This document shows positions 6,124 to 13,557 of a stretch of DNA of 13,557 nt, in pieces. The position numbers and the translations under genes are program-made. Each line of letters starts with the position of its first letter. The first letter of the stretch is position 1. The notes under the pieces were generated by a model. It had not been told where the DNA came from. It worked only from the letters and a program-made list of their open reading frames with translations, and ran no database searches. Origin of the DNA: UBA7398 sp947491605 (lineage in GTDB: Bacteria; Actinomycetota; Actinomycetes; Nanopelagicales; Nanopelagicaceae); the NCBI GenBank assembly GCA_947491605.1, contig CANLJW010000025.1, forward strand, positions 1 to 13,557. The letters are read 5' to 3'.

Positions 6124-6726
6124 ATGTTGAAAGTAGCACTCACCGGCGGCATCGGCTCTGGTAAATCTTTGGTCGGGGAGTATCTGGAAGAGTTAGGCGC
6201 AATAGTTTTCGATGCCGATCAACTTGCTCGAGATGTGGTTGAGCGCGGCACGACCGGCTTCAATCTTATTGTGGAGAGATTTGGTGATGAGATCCTCACC
6301 GAAGGCCAGATAAATCGTGGGAAATTAGGCGAGATAGTTTTTAACGATCCGAGCGCTCGAAAAGATTTAGAAGGAATCGTTCATCCGTTAGTTAAAGAAG
6401 CTGGTGATGCGATTGTTAATTCTGCACCAGAAAACGCAGTAGTTGTAAATCAAATCCCCTTGGTTTATGAGAGTAACAGCGCTAATCGATTTGATTTCAT
6501 CGTGACAATAGAAGCTCCAGAATCGCTCCGATATGAACGCTTAAGAGCGCGTGGAATGAAAGATTTTGAGATTGCAAAGCGGATTAGCGCACAAGCCTCT
6601 AGAAGCGAACGGGTCAGCATTTCTAACATAGTCATAGAAAATGATGGTGATAAAGATGCGCTGCTTCGCAAAGTGGAGGCGCTTTGGGAGAGCGAGCTTT
6701 TGCCTCGCGCAGCGCAGAGCGAATGA
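6124..6726 (+). CDS. coaE: Dephospho-CoA kinase
   Basis: The 200-residue kinase phosphorylates the 3'-hydroxyl of dephospho-CoA with ATP, the last step of coenzyme A synthesis in the cytoplasm. The P-loop GGIGSGKS is at residues 8-15, the DADxxAR motif (FDADQLARDVV) at 29-39, and the HPLV motif at 87-90. The usual DIPLL segment appears as NQIPLVYE (109-116), with Gln110 in place of the usual Asp. The protein is a single domain; mycobacterial CoaE carries an extra C-terminal GrpB/UPF0157-like domain that is absent here. The ATG lies six bases after TAGGCT with no Shine-Dalgarno, suggesting leaderless translation. The stop overlaps the uvrB start as ATGA (6723-6726). coaE beside rpsA and uvrB is normal actinobacterial order, and as first gene it would set expression of the excision-repair operon. 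Confidence 0.95.
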   Translation: MLKVALTGGIGSGKSLVGEYLEELGAIVFDADQLARDVVERGTTGFNLIVERFGDEILTEGQINRGKLGEIVFNDPSARKDLEGIVHPLVKEAGDAIVNSAPENAVVVNQIPLVYESNSANRFDFIVTIEAPESLRYERLRARGMKDFEIAKRISAQASRSERVSISNIVIENDGDKDALLRKVEALWESELLPRAAQSE

Positions 6727-8798
6727 GCCAACGAGATTACATTCCAAAAGCTCTTAAACCATTTAAAGTTATAAGCGATTATGTACCAGCCGGTGATCAA
6801 CCAGATGCGATTAATGAGTTGGTTGCGAGAATTGAACGCGGCGAGAAAGATATTGTTCTACTTGGTGCGACTGGAACTGGAAAATCAGCAACAACAGCTT
6901 GGTTAGTAGAACGGTTACAACGTCCAACTTTGGTGCTCGCACCAAATAAAACTTTAGCTGCACAGTTAGCTAATGAATTTAAGGAACTCTTCCCAGAAAA
7001 TGCAGTTGAATATTTTGTCTCTTATTACGACTACTACCAACCAGAAGCTTATGTGCCACAGACCGATACTTTTATTGAGAAAGACTCGTCGATAAATTCA
7101 GAAGTTGAACGCTTGCGCTACTCCGCCACACACGCGCTACTTACTCGTCGCGACGTGATCGTGGTGGCCACGGTTTCCTGCATTTATGGTCTTGGACATC
7201 CACAAGAATATTACGAGCGTATGGTGTTGCTAAAAGTTGGTGAAAATATTGAGCGCAACAAATTATTACGCCAATTTGTTGATATCCAATATAAAAGAAA
7301 TGATATGGCATTCGAGCGCGGAAATTTTCGAGTGCGTGGAGATACCATCGAAATAATTCCAGTTTATGAAGAGCTTGCGATTCGAATTGAAATGTTTGGC
7401 GATGAGATTGAGCGCTTAACTACGCTGCATCCACTCACTGGTGAAATAATTAGTGATGTCCCAGAAATATTAATATTTCCGGCAACGCATTACGCAGCTG
7501 GTCCAGAAAAAATGAAGATAGCAATCGCAAATATCGAAGCTGAATTAGAAATTAAGCATAAAGAATTTGAAAAGCAAGGGAAACTATTAGAAGCCCAACG
7601 AATCCGGATGCGGACCACATTCGATATCGAGATGATGCAGCAATTAGGTTTCTGTTCTGGAATCGAGAATTACTCACGCTTAATTGATGGGCGCGCGGCT
7701 GGCTCTGCACCTAGTTGCTTATTAGATTATTTCCCAGAAGATTTTCTTTGCGTAATAGATGAATCACATATTACGGTGCCTCAAATTGGCGCTATGTATG
7801 AAGGAGATGCTTCTCGAAAGCGAACTCTGGTCGAACACGGTTTTAGACTGCCGAGCGCCATGGATAACCGACCGCTTCGATGGCCAGAATTCTTAGAACG
7901 TACGAAGCAGAAAATCTATCTCTCAGCCACGCCAGGTAAATACGAGTTAGCGAAAACTGGTGGCGAATTCGTAGAACAAGTAATCCGACCTACTGGATTG
8001 GTGGATCCGCAAATTATCATCAAGCCGATCAAAGGACAGATTGATGATTTGTTAAATGAAATCAGAATTCGTGCTGAAAAAAATGAGCGAGTTCTAGTTA
8101 CAACTTTAACTAAGAAAATGTCAGAAGATTTGACGGATTACTTCACAGAAGCCAACGTGCGAGTTAGGTATCTACATTCGGAGGTAGATACTTTGCGCCG
8201 GGTTGAATTGCTCCGCGAACTTAGGCTGGGTGAGTACGATGTTTTAATCGGTATCAACCTATTACGCGAAGGTTTGGATTTACCAGAAGTCTCATTAGTT
8301 GCGATTTTAGATGCCGATAAAGAAGGATTCTTGCGCTCCACAACTTCCTTAATCCAAACAATTGGTCGAGCCGCTCGAAACGTTTCGGGTGAAGTCCATA
8401 TGTACGCCGATAATTTAACGGATTCAATGAAGCGCGCTATTGATGAAACTAACCGCCGCCGCGAGAAACAAGTTTTATATAACAAAGAGCGCGGTGTTGA
8501 TCCACAACCCCTTAGAAAACGAATCGCAGATATTACCGATTTAATTGCAAAAGAAAGTGACGATACCGATCAACTTCTAGCGGCTGGCAAAAAATCGTCG
8601 AGCGGCGGGGCTGGTGTTTACGTAAAACACTTAGTTCCGTTGCCTAAACAGGAGTTGATGAACCTCATAGAATCGCTCACTGAACAGATGCGTAATTCCG
8701 CTAGCCAACTTCATTTTGAATTAGCCGCTAGATTGCGTGATGAGATTGGTGATTTGAAGAAGGAACTTCGAAGCATGGATGACGCGGGGGTGAAATAA
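6723..8798 (+). CDS. uvrB: UvrABC excinuclease subunit B (damage-verifying helicase)
   Basis: The 691-residue UvrB receives damaged DNA from UvrA, verifies the lesion and positions UvrC. Helicase motifs in order: Walker A GATGTGKS (48-55); the beta-hairpin YYDYYQPEAYVP (101-112), which inserts between the DNA strands; DESH (346-349); LSATPG (400-405); motif V region GINLLREGLDLPEV (510-523); and motif VI QTIGRAARN (545-553). A C-terminal UVR domain (about 647-685, with FELAARLRDEI) is the UvrC/UvrA contact helix pair. The ATG at 6723 overlaps the coaE stop as ATGA and has no strong ribosome-binding site, which suggests translational coupling. An in-frame TTG at 6684 would add 13 residues unlike the family and lie well inside coaE, so it was not used. 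The uvrA start abuts the stop directly. Confidence 0.97.
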   Translation: MSQRDYIPKALKPFKVISDYVPAGDQPDAINELVARIERGEKDIVLLGATGTGKSATTAWLVERLQRPTLVLAPNKTLAAQLANEFKELFPENAVEYFVSYYDYYQPEAYVPQTDTFIEKDSSINSEVERLRYSATHALLTRRDVIVVATVSCIYGLGHPQEYYERMVLLKVGENIERNKLLRQFVDIQYKRNDMAFERGNFRVRGDTIEIIPVYEELAIRIEMFGDEIERLTTLHPLTGEIISDVPEILIFPATHYAAGPEKMKIAIANIEAELEIKHKEFEKQGKLLEAQRIRMRTTFDIEMMQQLGFCSGIENYSRLIDGRAAGSAPSCLLDYFPEDFLCVIDESHITVPQIGAMYEGDASRKRTLVEHGFRLPSAMDNRPLRWPEFLERTKQKIYLSATPGKYELAKTGGEFVEQVIRPTGLVDPQIIIKPIKGQIDDLLNEIRIRAEKNERVLVTTLTKKMSEDLTDYFTEANVRVRYLHSEVDTLRRVELLRELRLGEYDVLIGINLLREGLDLPEVSLVAILDADKEGFLRSTTSLIQTIGRAARNVSGEVHMYADNLTDSMKRAIDETNRRREKQVLYNKERGVDPQPLRKRIADITDLIAKESDDTDQLLAAGKKSSSGGAGVYVKHLVPLPKQELMNLIESLTEQMRNSASQLHFELAARLRDEIGDLKKELRSMDDAGVK

Positions 8799-11633
8799 TT
8801 GCACGATCGTTTAATTATTCGCGGTGCCCGCGAGCATAACTTAAAGAATGTTTCGTTAGATTTACCACGCAATTCCATGATTGTTTTCACTGGTTTATCC
8901 GGTTCTGGAAAATCAAGTTTAGCTTTTGACACTATTTTCGCAGAAGGCCAACGTCGTTATGTGGAATCGCTCTCGGCGTATGCGCGACAATTCTTAGGAC
9001 AGATGGATAAACCAGATGTGGACTTCATAGAAGGGTTATCACCAGCAGTTTCGATCGACCAGAAGGCTACAAACCGAAACCCTCGGTCAACAGTTGGAAC
9101 TATTACTGAAGTTTATGACTACCTACGTTTACTATTTGCGCGAGCTGGCCGTCCACATTGCCCAAGTTGCGGCAAAGCAATAGCGAAGCAAACTCCACAG
9201 AATATAGTTGATCAAATATTAGAATTACCTCCTGAAACAAAATTCCAAGTTCTAGCACCAATGATTCGGGCGCGCAAAGGTGAATTTGTTGACTTATTTA
9301 AAGATTTAGTTGCGCAAGGTTATTCCAGGGCACGAGTAGATGGCGCTGTAATTCAACTTACTGAGCCACCTAAATTAAAAAAGCAAGAGAAGCACACTAT
9401 TGAAGTTGTGATTGATCGTTTAACTGCGAAAGCTGATTCAAAGAGCCGCTTAACGGATTCCATAGAAACTGCGCTTCGGTTAGCCCAAGGTTTAGTAACC
9501 CTGGATTTTGTTGACGGCAAAGGTAAAGATAAAGAGCGCACCTTTAGTGAAAAATTAGCTTGCCATGATTGTTCACTATCTTTTGAAGAGATGGAGCCAC
9601 GATCCTTCTCATTCAATTCGCCTTTTGGCGCTTGCCCGGAATGTACTGGTATTGGCACCAAGCTGGAAGTTGATCAAGAATTAGTAATTCCAGATGATTC
9701 AATTTCGATTAATGAAGGCGCCATCGCACCATGGGCATCTCGGCAAACTTCCGAATATTTCTTGCGGCTTTTGGAAGCGCTAGCAGGCGATGTGAAATTT
9801 TCCATGGATGCGCCGTGGAAGAAATTATCTGAAAAAGCTAAGACCGCGATTTTGAATGGGTACGAATATGAAGTACATGTTAAGTACAAGAACCGTTATG
9901 GCAGGGTAAGAAATTACTCTACTGGCTTTGAAGGCGTGGTTTCATTTATCCAACGCAAACATGGTGAAACTGATAGCGATTACAGTCGGGAAAAGTATGA
10001 GTCTTATATGCGGCAAACGCCGTGCCCAGTATGTAATGGAACTCGATTAAAACCAGAAGTTCTTGCAGTTAAATTAGGTGAGAAGTCGATCGCCCAAATT
10101 TGTGAACTCTCCATAGAAGATTGCGCCAAATTCTTAAAATCTTTAAAACTTACCGCGCGCGAAAAGCAGATTGCCGAACGCGTACTTAAAGAAGTGCACT
10201 CCCGTCTTGGTTTTCTTTTAGATGTTGGTCTCGATTATTTATCGCTAGATCGCCCAGCCGCAACGCTCTCTGGCGGTGAAGCTCAACGGATCAGGTTGGC
10301 TACTCAGATTGGTTCCGGATTAACTGGCGTGCTTTATGTTTTAGATGAACCGAGCATCGGGTTACATCAACGCGATAACCGTCGTTTAATTGAAACACTT
10401 ACCCATCTTCGTGATATCGGAAACACTTTAATTGTTGTAGAACACGATGAGGACACAATCCGTACCGCAGATTGGATTGTTGATATCGGCCCCGGCGCCG
10501 GTGAACACGGCGGCGAGATTGTCGTTTCCGGAAGTTACGAAGATTTAATTAACTCAAAAACTTCCATCACTGGCGCGTATATCTCGGGTAAGCGCAAAAT
10601 TGAGATACCTAAGAAGCGTCGCCTAATAGATCCAAAGAAATCCGTAGTTGTGAAGGAAGCACACGAAAATAATTTAAAGAATATTACGGTTTCATTTCCA
10701 CTCGGCACTTTCGTCGCTGTTACTGGCGTAAGCGGTTCTGGTAAATCAACTTTAGTAAATGACATTCTGTACACGGTATTAGCTAACAAATTAAATGGTG
10801 CTCGCCAAGTTCCTGGTCGGCATCGGACCATTACCGGCATAGACCTTCTTGACAAAGTTGTGCACGTTGATCAATCTCCAATTGGTAGAACTCCAAGATC
10901 TAACCCGGCTACCTACACTGGCGTATTCGACAAAGTTCGCGCGTTATTTGCTGAGACAACTGAAGCAAAAGTTCGAGGCTACCAACAAGGGCGATTCTCG
11001 TTTAACGTTAAAGGCGGACGGTGTGAAAACTGTTCTGGCGATGGCACCATCACTATTGAAATGAATTTCTTGCCCGACGTCTATGTGCCGTGCGAAATTT
11101 GCCATGGCGCGCGATATAACCGGGAAACTTTAGAAGTACATTACAAAGGTAAAACGATCGCTGAAATTCTTGATATGTCGATCGAGTCCGCAGTTTCGTT
11201 CTTTGAATCAATCCCAGCAATTCACCGCTATTTGAAAACTATGATGGACGTTGGGCTTGGTTATGTACGGCTTGGCCAATCAGCACCAACTCTCTCAGGT
11301 GGCGAAGCCCAACGCGTCAAATTATCAACCGAATTGCAACGACGTTCTACTGGTAGAACTATTTACGTTCTAGACGAACCTACGACAGGTTTACATTTTG
11401 AAGATGTCAATAAACTTTTGCATGTTTTACAAAGGCTAGTAGATACTGGCAACACTGTAATTGTGATTGAGCATAATCTCGATGTTATTAAATCCGCAGA
11501 CTGGGTTATAGATATGGGTCCAGAAGGTGGCAATAAAGGCGGCACAATTATCGCGGAAGGAACTCCCGAAGCTGTGGCGAAAAACAAAGCGAGTTATACC
11601 GGCAAATATTTAGCGGAGATTTTAAAGAAGTAG
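8799..11633 (+). CDS. uvrA: UvrABC excinuclease subunit A (damage-sensing ATPase)
   Basis: The 944-residue UvrA is a dimeric ABC-type ATPase that scans DNA for lesions and loads UvrB. The first ATPase half has Walker A GLSGSGKS (32-39), signature LSGGE (490-494) and Walker B YVLDEPS (513-519). The second has GVSGSGKS (643-650), LSGGE (832-836) and YVLDEPT (856-862). Six CxxC pairs fit three zinc modules: 121/124 with 409/412, 255/258 with 279/282, and 742/745 with 765/768. Length and motifs are normal, with no sign of a class II (drug-resistance) UvrA. The start is TTG at 8799, immediately after the uvrB stop TAA (no spacer). It is preceded by a GGGGG run (8786-8790) eight bases upstream that may serve as ribosome-binding site. 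In many bacteria uvrA lies apart from uvrB; here the genes adjoin. Confidence 0.97.
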   Translation: MHDRLIIRGAREHNLKNVSLDLPRNSMIVFTGLSGSGKSSLAFDTIFAEGQRRYVESLSAYARQFLGQMDKPDVDFIEGLSPAVSIDQKATNRNPRSTVGTITEVYDYLRLLFARAGRPHCPSCGKAIAKQTPQNIVDQILELPPETKFQVLAPMIRARKGEFVDLFKDLVAQGYSRARVDGAVIQLTEPPKLKKQEKHTIEVVIDRLTAKADSKSRLTDSIETALRLAQGLVTLDFVDGKGKDKERTFSEKLACHDCSLSFEEMEPRSFSFNSPFGACPECTGIGTKLEVDQELVIPDDSISINEGAIAPWASRQTSEYFLRLLEALAGDVKFSMDAPWKKLSEKAKTAILNGYEYEVHVKYKNRYGRVRNYSTGFEGVVSFIQRKHGETDSDYSREKYESYMRQTPCPVCNGTRLKPEVLAVKLGEKSIAQICELSIEDCAKFLKSLKLTAREKQIAERVLKEVHSRLGFLLDVGLDYLSLDRPAATLSGGEAQRIRLATQIGSGLTGVLYVLDEPSIGLHQRDNRRLIETLTHLRDIGNTLIVVEHDEDTIRTADWIVDIGPGAGEHGGEIVVSGSYEDLINSKTSITGAYISGKRKIEIPKKRRLIDPKKSVVVKEAHENNLKNITVSFPLGTFVAVTGVSGSGKSTLVNDILYTVLANKLNGARQVPGRHRTITGIDLLDKVVHVDQSPIGRTPRSNPATYTGVFDKVRALFAETTEAKVRGYQQGRFSFNVKGGRCENCSGDGTITIEMNFLPDVYVPCEICHGARYNRETLEVHYKGKTIAEILDMSIESAVSFFESIPAIHRYLKTMMDVGLGYVRLGQSAPTLSGGEAQRVKLSTELQRRSTGRTIYVLDEPTTGLHFEDVNKLLHVLQRLVDTGNTVIVIEHNLDVIKSADWVIDMGPEGGNKGGTIIAEGTPEAVAKNKASYTGKYLAEILKK

Positions 11634-11635
11634 CT

Positions 11636-13543
11636 ATGGCTGACCCACAAAGTTATCGGCCGAAAGATATTCCAGATTCGCCCGGCGTATACCGATTCTT
11701 CAACGAGAAAGATGTAGTTATTTATGTTGGTAAGGCAATCTCACTAAAATCCCGACTCAACTCTTATTTTCAAAATAACCTCGCCGAAAAAACTAGAAAA
11801 ATGGTTAACGCCGCGGTCCGAGTTGATTGGACCTTAGTAAATACTGAAGTAGAAGCGCTCCAACTCGAGTTCAGCTGGATTAAAGAAGAGAACCCACATT
11901 TCAATGTGCAATTCAAAGACGATAAGTCTTACCCGTTCTTGGCAGTTTCTATCAAAGATGAATTCCCAAGAATTTACATAACGCGGTCACAGAAGCAAAA
12001 AGGTGTTAAACATATTGGTCCATTCGCACATGCTTGGGCGTTGCGCAGTACCTATGAAGTTCTATTGAAACTATTCCCAGTTCGTTCTTGCACGGAAAGC
12101 AATTTTCTACGAGCTCAGAAATCAAATCGACAATGTTTACTGGGCGATATCGGAAAGTGTGCAGCTCCATGCGTTGGTTGGGTTACCCCGGAAGAGCACC
12201 ACGAAATTGCCAAGAACCTAATTAAATTTTTAGATTCAAATCCAGAGAGCGTGACTGAGAAGTTAACCGATGAAATGCTTACTGCTTCAGCAGCGGAACA
12301 ATTCGAAAAAGCCGCCAAGCTCCGCGACCAACTGCAAGCGCTGACCAAAGCACAAGAATCAACTGATGCAGCGCTCTCCGAAGAAATTACTGCAGATTTC
12401 ATCGCAATGCACGAAGATATAACGCATGCCGCATTCTCAATATTTATCGTGCGCCACGGTCGAATCACCGGTTCGCGTTCTTGGGTCGTTGATTTACAAG
12501 AAGTTCCAGAAGGTGATTCCGTAATGGATGCTGCGCTACCTAAGATCTATCACGATTTTGAGGTTCCGCGTGAGATATTGATCAATCAACCAATCACTTC
12601 CGAAGCCGGTGTTATTGAATGGCTTTCACAGAAACATGGGAATTCGGTCGAAGTTAAAGTGCCACAACGTGGTGAGAAATTCGAATTACTTCAAACCGTT
12701 AAGCGCAATGCCAATCAAGCGTTAATTCAGTTTTTAAGTAAGCGCGCAAACGATGCCGGTGTTTCTGGCCGAGCGCTAGAGGAGATCGCGACCGCATTAG
12801 ATCTAGCAGAGCTCCCACTCCGTATCGAATGTTTTGACATTTCAAATATTCAAGGAACTTCGGTAGTGGCTTCAATGGTGGTATTTGAAGATGGTCAATC
12901 TAAAAAGAGTGAGTATCGCCGTTTCTCAATCGATGATGAGGCTGGATTTGATGATACCCGCGCTATGCATCACGTCATTACAAGAAGATTTAAAAGATAT
13001 CTCGCCGAAAAAGATCTTGATTTAACTGAGTTAGAAATGAGCGGTGCTAATCGACCAAAGTTTGCCTATCCACCTCAGCTAATAATTGTTGATGGCGGCG
13101 TAGGGCAAGTAAATGCAGCAGCCCGAGCACTCTCTGAATTGGGAATCACCGATATCGCGCTCTGCGGTTTAGCAAAAAGGCTTGAGGAAGTTTGGCTTCC
13201 TGAAGTAAAGACTCCAGTTATCTTTCCACGCCATAGCGAAGCGCTCTATCTTTTCCAACGAATTCGCGATGAGGCACATAGATTTGCAATTACTTTCCAT
13301 AGATCTAAGCGATCTAAGTTGATGCTCGAATCTTTATTGGATGAAATTCCAACGTTGGGTACTGCGCGAATTTCTGCGCTGCTCGAACACTTCGGGTCAG
13401 TATCAGCGATCCGCAAAGCGAATGAATCGCAAATTTCTCAAATACCTGGCATCGGGGAGAAAATTGCCAAAATAATTGTAGATTTCTTGGCTCAACAAAG
13501 TACGCCCGAGAATGTAAATACCAGTACCGGTGAAATTACTTAG
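11636..13543 (+). CDS. uvrC: UvrABC excinuclease subunit C (dual-incision nuclease)
   Basis: The 635-residue UvrC cuts DNA on both sides of a UvrB-marked lesion. The GIY-YIG domain (about 14-95) has SPGVYRF, IYVGKA (29-34), Arg40 and Glu78 for the 3' cut. Four cysteines at 152, 167, 175 and 179 (RSC, RQC, GKC, APC) match the cluster described as an iron-sulfur site in E. coli UvrC. A UVR domain at about 210-240 (AEQFEKAAKLRDQL) contacts UvrB. The RNase H-like domain makes the 5' cut: probable acids Asp401 (ECFDISNIQG), Asp440 and Asp486 (IIVDGGVGQ), with His548 (RDEAHRFAI). Tandem helix-hairpin-helix motifs (IPTLG 571-575, IPGIGEKIAK 603-612) bind DNA. The ATG lies two bases after the uvrA stop; AAGAAG ends five bases upstream. 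No terminator follows before the window ends, so the operon probably continues. Confidence 0.97.
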   Translation: MADPQSYRPKDIPDSPGVYRFFNEKDVVIYVGKAISLKSRLNSYFQNNLAEKTRKMVNAAVRVDWTLVNTEVEALQLEFSWIKEENPHFNVQFKDDKSYPFLAVSIKDEFPRIYITRSQKQKGVKHIGPFAHAWALRSTYEVLLKLFPVRSCTESNFLRAQKSNRQCLLGDIGKCAAPCVGWVTPEEHHEIAKNLIKFLDSNPESVTEKLTDEMLTASAAEQFEKAAKLRDQLQALTKAQESTDAALSEEITADFIAMHEDITHAAFSIFIVRHGRITGSRSWVVDLQEVPEGDSVMDAALPKIYHDFEVPREILINQPITSEAGVIEWLSQKHGNSVEVKVPQRGEKFELLQTVKRNANQALIQFLSKRANDAGVSGRALEEIATALDLAELPLRIECFDISNIQGTSVVASMVVFEDGQSKKSEYRRFSIDDEAGFDDTRAMHHVITRRFKRYLAEKDLDLTELEMSGANRPKFAYPPQLIIVDGGVGQVNAAARALSELGITDIALCGLAKRLEEVWLPEVKTPVIFPRHSEALYLFQRIRDEAHRFAITFHRSKRSKLMLESLLDEIPTLGTARISALLEHFGSVSAIRKANESQISQIPGIGEKIAKIIVDFLAQQSTPENVNTSTGEIT

Positions 13544-13544
13544 G

Positions 13545-13557
13545 ATGCTTGACAGGT
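13545..13557 (+). CDS. Possible start of the next gene (rapZ expected)
   Basis: One base after the uvrC stop there is an ATG (13545) that stays open for the four remaining codons, with GGTGA (13529-13533) upstream as a possible weak ribosome-binding site. A TTG at 13549 is a second possible start. In actinobacteria uvrC is commonly followed by rapZ, yvcK and whiA, so rapZ is the expected neighbour, but 13 bases cannot show this. TTGACA at 13549-13554 also matches a -35 box, which could mean a new promoter instead. Confidence 0.25.

Noticed and set aside
6684..6722. Upstream TTG start for uvrB adding 13 residues
   Set aside because: It lies 40 bases inside coaE, has no ribosome-binding site, and the extra residues are unlike UvrB. 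The ATG at 6723 forms a typical ATGA coupling and gives the usual UvrB N-terminus.
13549..13554. TTGACA as a -35 box of a new promoter after uvrC
   Set aside because: It is a perfect -35 match, but the window ends before any -10 could be read, and the bases also fit the start of a coding sequence. It cannot be decided here.
1..13557. Mobile elements, CRISPR arrays, tRNA or rRNA genes, phage or defence systems
   Set aside because: Apart from the 190-bp rpsA upstream region, gaps between genes are below about 110 bases. All long frames are accounted for by housekeeping proteins plus one permease, and no direct-repeat array, inverted-repeat pair or transposase-like protein was seen.

Overview
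The window looks like a chromosomal housekeeping region from a small-genome, AT-leaning actinobacterium. Freshwater Nanopelagicales (acI) type organisms are the best fit by inference. The proteins (PolA, S1, UvrA/B/C) read as actinobacterial. The gene order liv ABC transporter / PaaI-like thioesterase / polA / rpsA / coaE / uvrB / uvrA / uvrC is the actinobacterial backbone order. DNA is clearly less GC-rich than in Streptomyces or Mycobacterium, and spacing is very tight.

Layout. Bases 1-168 hold the 3' end of a LivF-type ABC ATPase (+). It converges, across 9 bases, on a hotdog thioesterase (178-588, -). A 38-bp divergent control region (589-626) separates that gene from polA (627-3227, +). 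polA converges, across 2 bases, on an MFS permease gene (3230-4456, -). A 190-bp divergent region (4457-4646) then precedes rpsA (4647-6020, +), which ends in a clear intrinsic terminator (6034-6075). A second + strand transcription unit follows: coaE (6124-6726), uvrB (6723-8798), uvrA (8799-11633) and uvrC (11636-13543). All are coupled, overlapping or 0-2 bases apart. The last bases probably enter the next gene of the operon; rapZ is expected from synteny.

How the genes work together. UvrA (damage recognition), UvrB (damage verification and helicase) and UvrC (dual incision) form the complete excinuclease, and PolA fills the gap after incision. All four lie within 13 kb, and the three uvr genes share one operon with coaE (last step of coenzyme A synthesis). 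S1 is the mRNA-binding ribosomal protein.

The most noteworthy signal is regulatory. Four genes that begin transcription units (thioesterase, polA, MFS, coaE) each have a TAGNNT -10 hexamer ending 6-7 bases before the start codon and no Shine-Dalgarno sequence, so they probably make leaderless mRNAs. rpsA is the exception: it has a TTG start, a GGAG ribosome-binding site and a probable leader of about 120 bases. I see no mobile element, CRISPR array, tRNA, rRNA or clearly novel multi-gene system.
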